Shown one piece after another: positions 61,661 to 64,000 of a stretch of 64,000 bases of DNA. The notes under the pieces are model-generated. The model was not told the origin of the DNA. It made no database searches and saw nothing but the letters and a program-made list of their open reading frames with translations. The position numbers and the translations under genes are program-made. This DNA is from Hymenopellis radicata (taxonomy: Eukaryota; Basidiomycota; Agaricomycetes; Agaricales; Physalacriaceae), in contig JADNRX010000002.1 of NCBI GenBank assembly GCA_015501595.1, positions 868,001 through 932,000 of the forward strand, written 5' to 3'. Numbering within the stretch: position 1 is the stretch's first letter; each line of letters begins with the position of its first letter.

Positions 61661-62459
61661 TCTCGGGCCTTGATGATGATGGGTTGACGGGTTCATTTTT
61701 TCATGCCCGCCGACGAACGCCGAGCAATTGCGCGGGGTCCATCGACGTGCATGATACACAGTCAAGCCTCTTCAGCCGTGTATAACGACAGAAAAGGGAC
61801 ATGACAGTCCAAGAAACCATGCCGTGTTGCCACCTCGATCTTACGCGCCACGGCGTTCGAAAAGTAGCGTCGTCGTAAAAAAGGGCGGCGAAGATCCCAG
61901 AGGAGCGCGCTGACGGAGCACGCGAAATATGAACAGAGATGCTGCAAACGAGAGTAGAAATGAGGATGTTAGACAAAGAAATTTCTTTAAAAACGTACCT
62001 CTGGGCACACGGCCGCGACGTCGTCTAGCCCGTAGTCGTACTCCTTGTATGCGAGAGCAGTCAACGCGCGCATGCCTGTGCTAGATATTTGAGTATGAGC
62101 CTGGCGCCGTCATATAAACAAGCGCCAGAGCACACAAAACGAGGCCGCTGTCGTCCCGGGCGTCGTCGTCAAAGCGCCTGCAGACCAGGGCTGTCCTGTA
62201 GCAAGGCCGCCTCTCTGAGGGCTTACGCGGCGCGAATGGCGGTCCAAGTAGCGCCATCCCGAAGACAAGCAAAAGCACCCCAGAACGCATCCGAGGGTGC
62301 AGCGACCGGCGCAGAGCCAAACCGCCCCAAAAAATCGAAGCAGAAGACAGAAAAGAAGTAAGAGAGAGGCCTCTGAGGCCGACGGGCACGACGCTAACGT
62401 CGTGCTGTGGTGGTGGCGGGTCACAGGGTTCACGGACCGAGACCCGCACCCCTCCCGAC

Positions 62460-62820
62460 CGGGCCAGCCGGCCCGGAGTGATCTGCTGATGGTGGCTCTT
62501 TGTCTTACCCGTCTCTTTGCCTGTTGTCGTCTTTAAACCGTCTTACCATCACAACGACGATCTGTGTAGGTGCATTCATCGACAATCGTCTAGCAGCATT
62601 GCTCTGACATTGCCAGGCCGACGATGAGGTATGCAGGATCCGGACTCTGGAGACATCCCGATACCAGTACGTAGCCCCTCAGATCTGTGTACTGGTTGAT
62701 CAGAACTTGTGTCTCTTAGATTAGTCTTTCTTACCCTTCCGTCACGTTCACAGTTGGTGCTTTTCGGTTATCTGTACCCCTTTTCAATATATCGTGTTGA
62801 TTGTCAAAATCTCGCGCGCG
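62460..62820 (+). repeat. left inverted-repeat arm
   Basis: Matches the reverse complement of 63650-64000 with scattered substitutions and short indels (for instance an 8-9-bp insertion before CCCGATACCAG on the right). Confidence 0.85.
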
Positions 62821-63665
62821 GTTGTCAAAATTTCGCGCCCAATTGTCTGAACTCTCGCCCTATTTAATTGTGAGAATCTCGCGCTCCATTGTCTGAATTC
62901 TCGCGCGATAAAATCTCGCGTCGATACTACATTCGAAATCTCGTGCTGGACGGTCAGACAGGTCGAAATCTCGCGGGCCCACCGACCAACAAATCTCGCG
63001 GGCACGACAATGCTAGACAGGAATCTCGCCTGCATGACACCGAAAACCTCGCGCCGGAGGGCCCACGTATATGAGTGTCGGATTGCACATTTAATATAGG
63101 CTGAGAACCGCGAGTTTCCATTGATTTTGAGGGTGTTCCGCGAGATTTTGAGACCTTCAAACCCGACTGTCCATCCTGTTCCGCGAGATTCTCACCCTGA
63201 ATTGAGAAGCGCGAGTTCTTTTGACTTAGCTTTCTGCCGAGAGTTTTTAGTGGGCTTAGGTCATGACGCGAGATTTGAATGATGTTGCCGCGAAATTTTC
63301 AGATAAGGTGGGCCCTCCGACGCCGAGATTTTCAGTGTCATACGGGCGAGATTTCTATCTACCATTGACATGCCCCAAGATTGTTAGTCGATAGGCCCGC
63401 GAAATTTGAGCCTGTCCAGCGCGAATTTTCCGACGGTCTAGCGCGATATTTCGAGTGCCGTACGACACGCGGTTTCATCGCGTGAGATTTCAGACTGTTT
63501 GGCGCGAGATTTTCAGAACGAAACAGCGAGATTTCGGACAATCCAGCGCGAGATTTTGACAACCGGGGCGCGAGATTTTAACAACCGGGCGCGAGATTTT
63601 AACAAACTGGGCGCGAGATTTTAACAACTGGGCGCGAGATTTTAACAACCGGGCGCGAGATTTTG
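62810..63665. repeat. CGCGAGATTTT motif array
   Basis: More than twenty copies of CGCGAGATTT or close variants. Copies left of about 63060 read on the minus strand (AAATCTCGCG), copies right of about 63100 on the plus strand. The rightmost six, from about 63545, form an exact tandem of about 21-22 bp, GGGCGCGAGATTTTAACAAC type. Confidence 0.85.
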
Positions 63666-64000
63666 ACAATCAACACGATATATTGAAAAGGGGTACAGAT
63701 AACCGAAAAGCACCAACTCTGAACGTGACAGAAGGTAAGAAAGACTAATCTAAGAGACACAAGTTCTGATCAACCAGGACACAGATCTGAGGGGCTACGT
63801 ACTGGTATCGGGACTGGCTAAGTGTCTCCAGAGTCCGGATCCTGCATACCTCATCGTCGTCCTGGCAATGTCAGAGCAATGCTGCTAGACGATTGTCGAT
63901 GAATGCACCTACACAGATCGTCGTTGTGATGGTAAGACGACAACCGGCAAAGAGACGAGTAAGACAAAGAGCAGCACATCGGTCCGGGCCGGTTAACCCG
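63650..64000 (-). repeat. right inverted-repeat arm (runs off the edge)
   Basis: Reverse complement of the left arm. Pairing continues to the last base, where CCGGGCCGG still aligns with the left arm, so the arm may extend further. Confidence 0.85.

Larger units (their letters stand above)
60831..62459. other. gene-poor region before the inverted-repeat element
   Basis: 1.6 kb with no supported gene, apart from the unresolved 5' end of the CoA-transferase. Contains the telomere-like and ACCCG repeats listed separately. Confidence 0.4.
62460..64000. mobile_element. long inverted-repeat (foldback/MITE-like) element, truncated at window edge
   Basis: The left arm 62460-62820 and the right arm from about 63650 to the window end are near-exact reverse complements (for example AATATATCGTGTTGATTGTC on the left against GACAATCAACACGATATATT on the right), over at least 350 bp. 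The interior holds arrays of a CGCGAGATTTT motif. No ORF longer than about 90 codons and no transposase domain is present. Target-site duplication cannot be tested because the right end lies beyond the window. Confidence 0.82.

Noticed and set aside
62089..62536. Arg-rich ORFs upstream of the inverted-repeat element
   Set aside because: Overlapping open frames on both strands in GC-rich DNA, without motifs.

Overview
The window reads as nuclear DNA of a filamentous basidiomycete, most likely an Agaricomycete. Genes are dense, lie on both strands without operons, and carry many short introns (about 47-60 bp, GT-AG with GTRNGT-type donors). The encoded proteins (DSK2, PRE2, SNU13, UBC9, HAT1, POM34, ERG26-like, fungal permeases, OTT_1508-like deaminase) are typical of fungi. 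I assembled gene models by hand from motifs, splice sites and phase, so exon borders are inferences. No tRNA, rRNA or CRISPR was seen.

Layout. 1-13 kb: an edge-truncated eIF4E-like factor (-), a DHHC palmitoyltransferase (+), a four-TM hypothetical protein (-), a weak orphan (+), an EHT1-type alpha/beta hydrolase (-), nucleoporin POM34 (+), a DUF1349 protein (-), a Cys-rich protein (+) and ubiquilin DSK2 (-). 13-19 kb: a GAGGAC-rich minisatellite, a large two-LIM protein (-) and 2 kb without a supported gene. 19-28 kb: amino-acid permease (+), proteasome PRE2 (-), a four-TM protein (+), SNU13 (+), UBC9 (+) and a PB1-like hypothetical protein (+). 28-36 kb: two duplicated MFS exporters (+,+) flanking an FAD monooxygenase (-), the only segment that looks like a metabolic cluster. 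36-48 kb: three-KH RNA-binding protein (+), HAT1 (+), OTT_1508-like deaminase (-), mitoribosomal mS38/COX24 (-) and a dynamin-like GTPase (+). 48-61 kb: hypothetical proteins, an ERG26-like sterol dehydrogenase (-) with internal deletions, a PEBP-type secreted protein (+), a long Gln/Pro-rich protein (+) and a CaiB/BaiF family III CoA-transferase (-). 61-64 kb: repeats, ending in a long inverted-repeat element filled with CGCGAGATTTT motifs that runs off the right edge.

Three window-wide patterns matter to any user. First, many conserved genes are broken by single-base indels in short homopolymers, mostly C/G runs, which looks like a sequence-quality problem rather than true pseudogenes. Second, at least six introns use GC-AG borders. 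Third, very small exons (14, 19 and 28 nt) make automatic gene calling unreliable here. Apart from the MFS/monooxygenase group the neighbours are unrelated housekeeping genes and I see no shared pathway.
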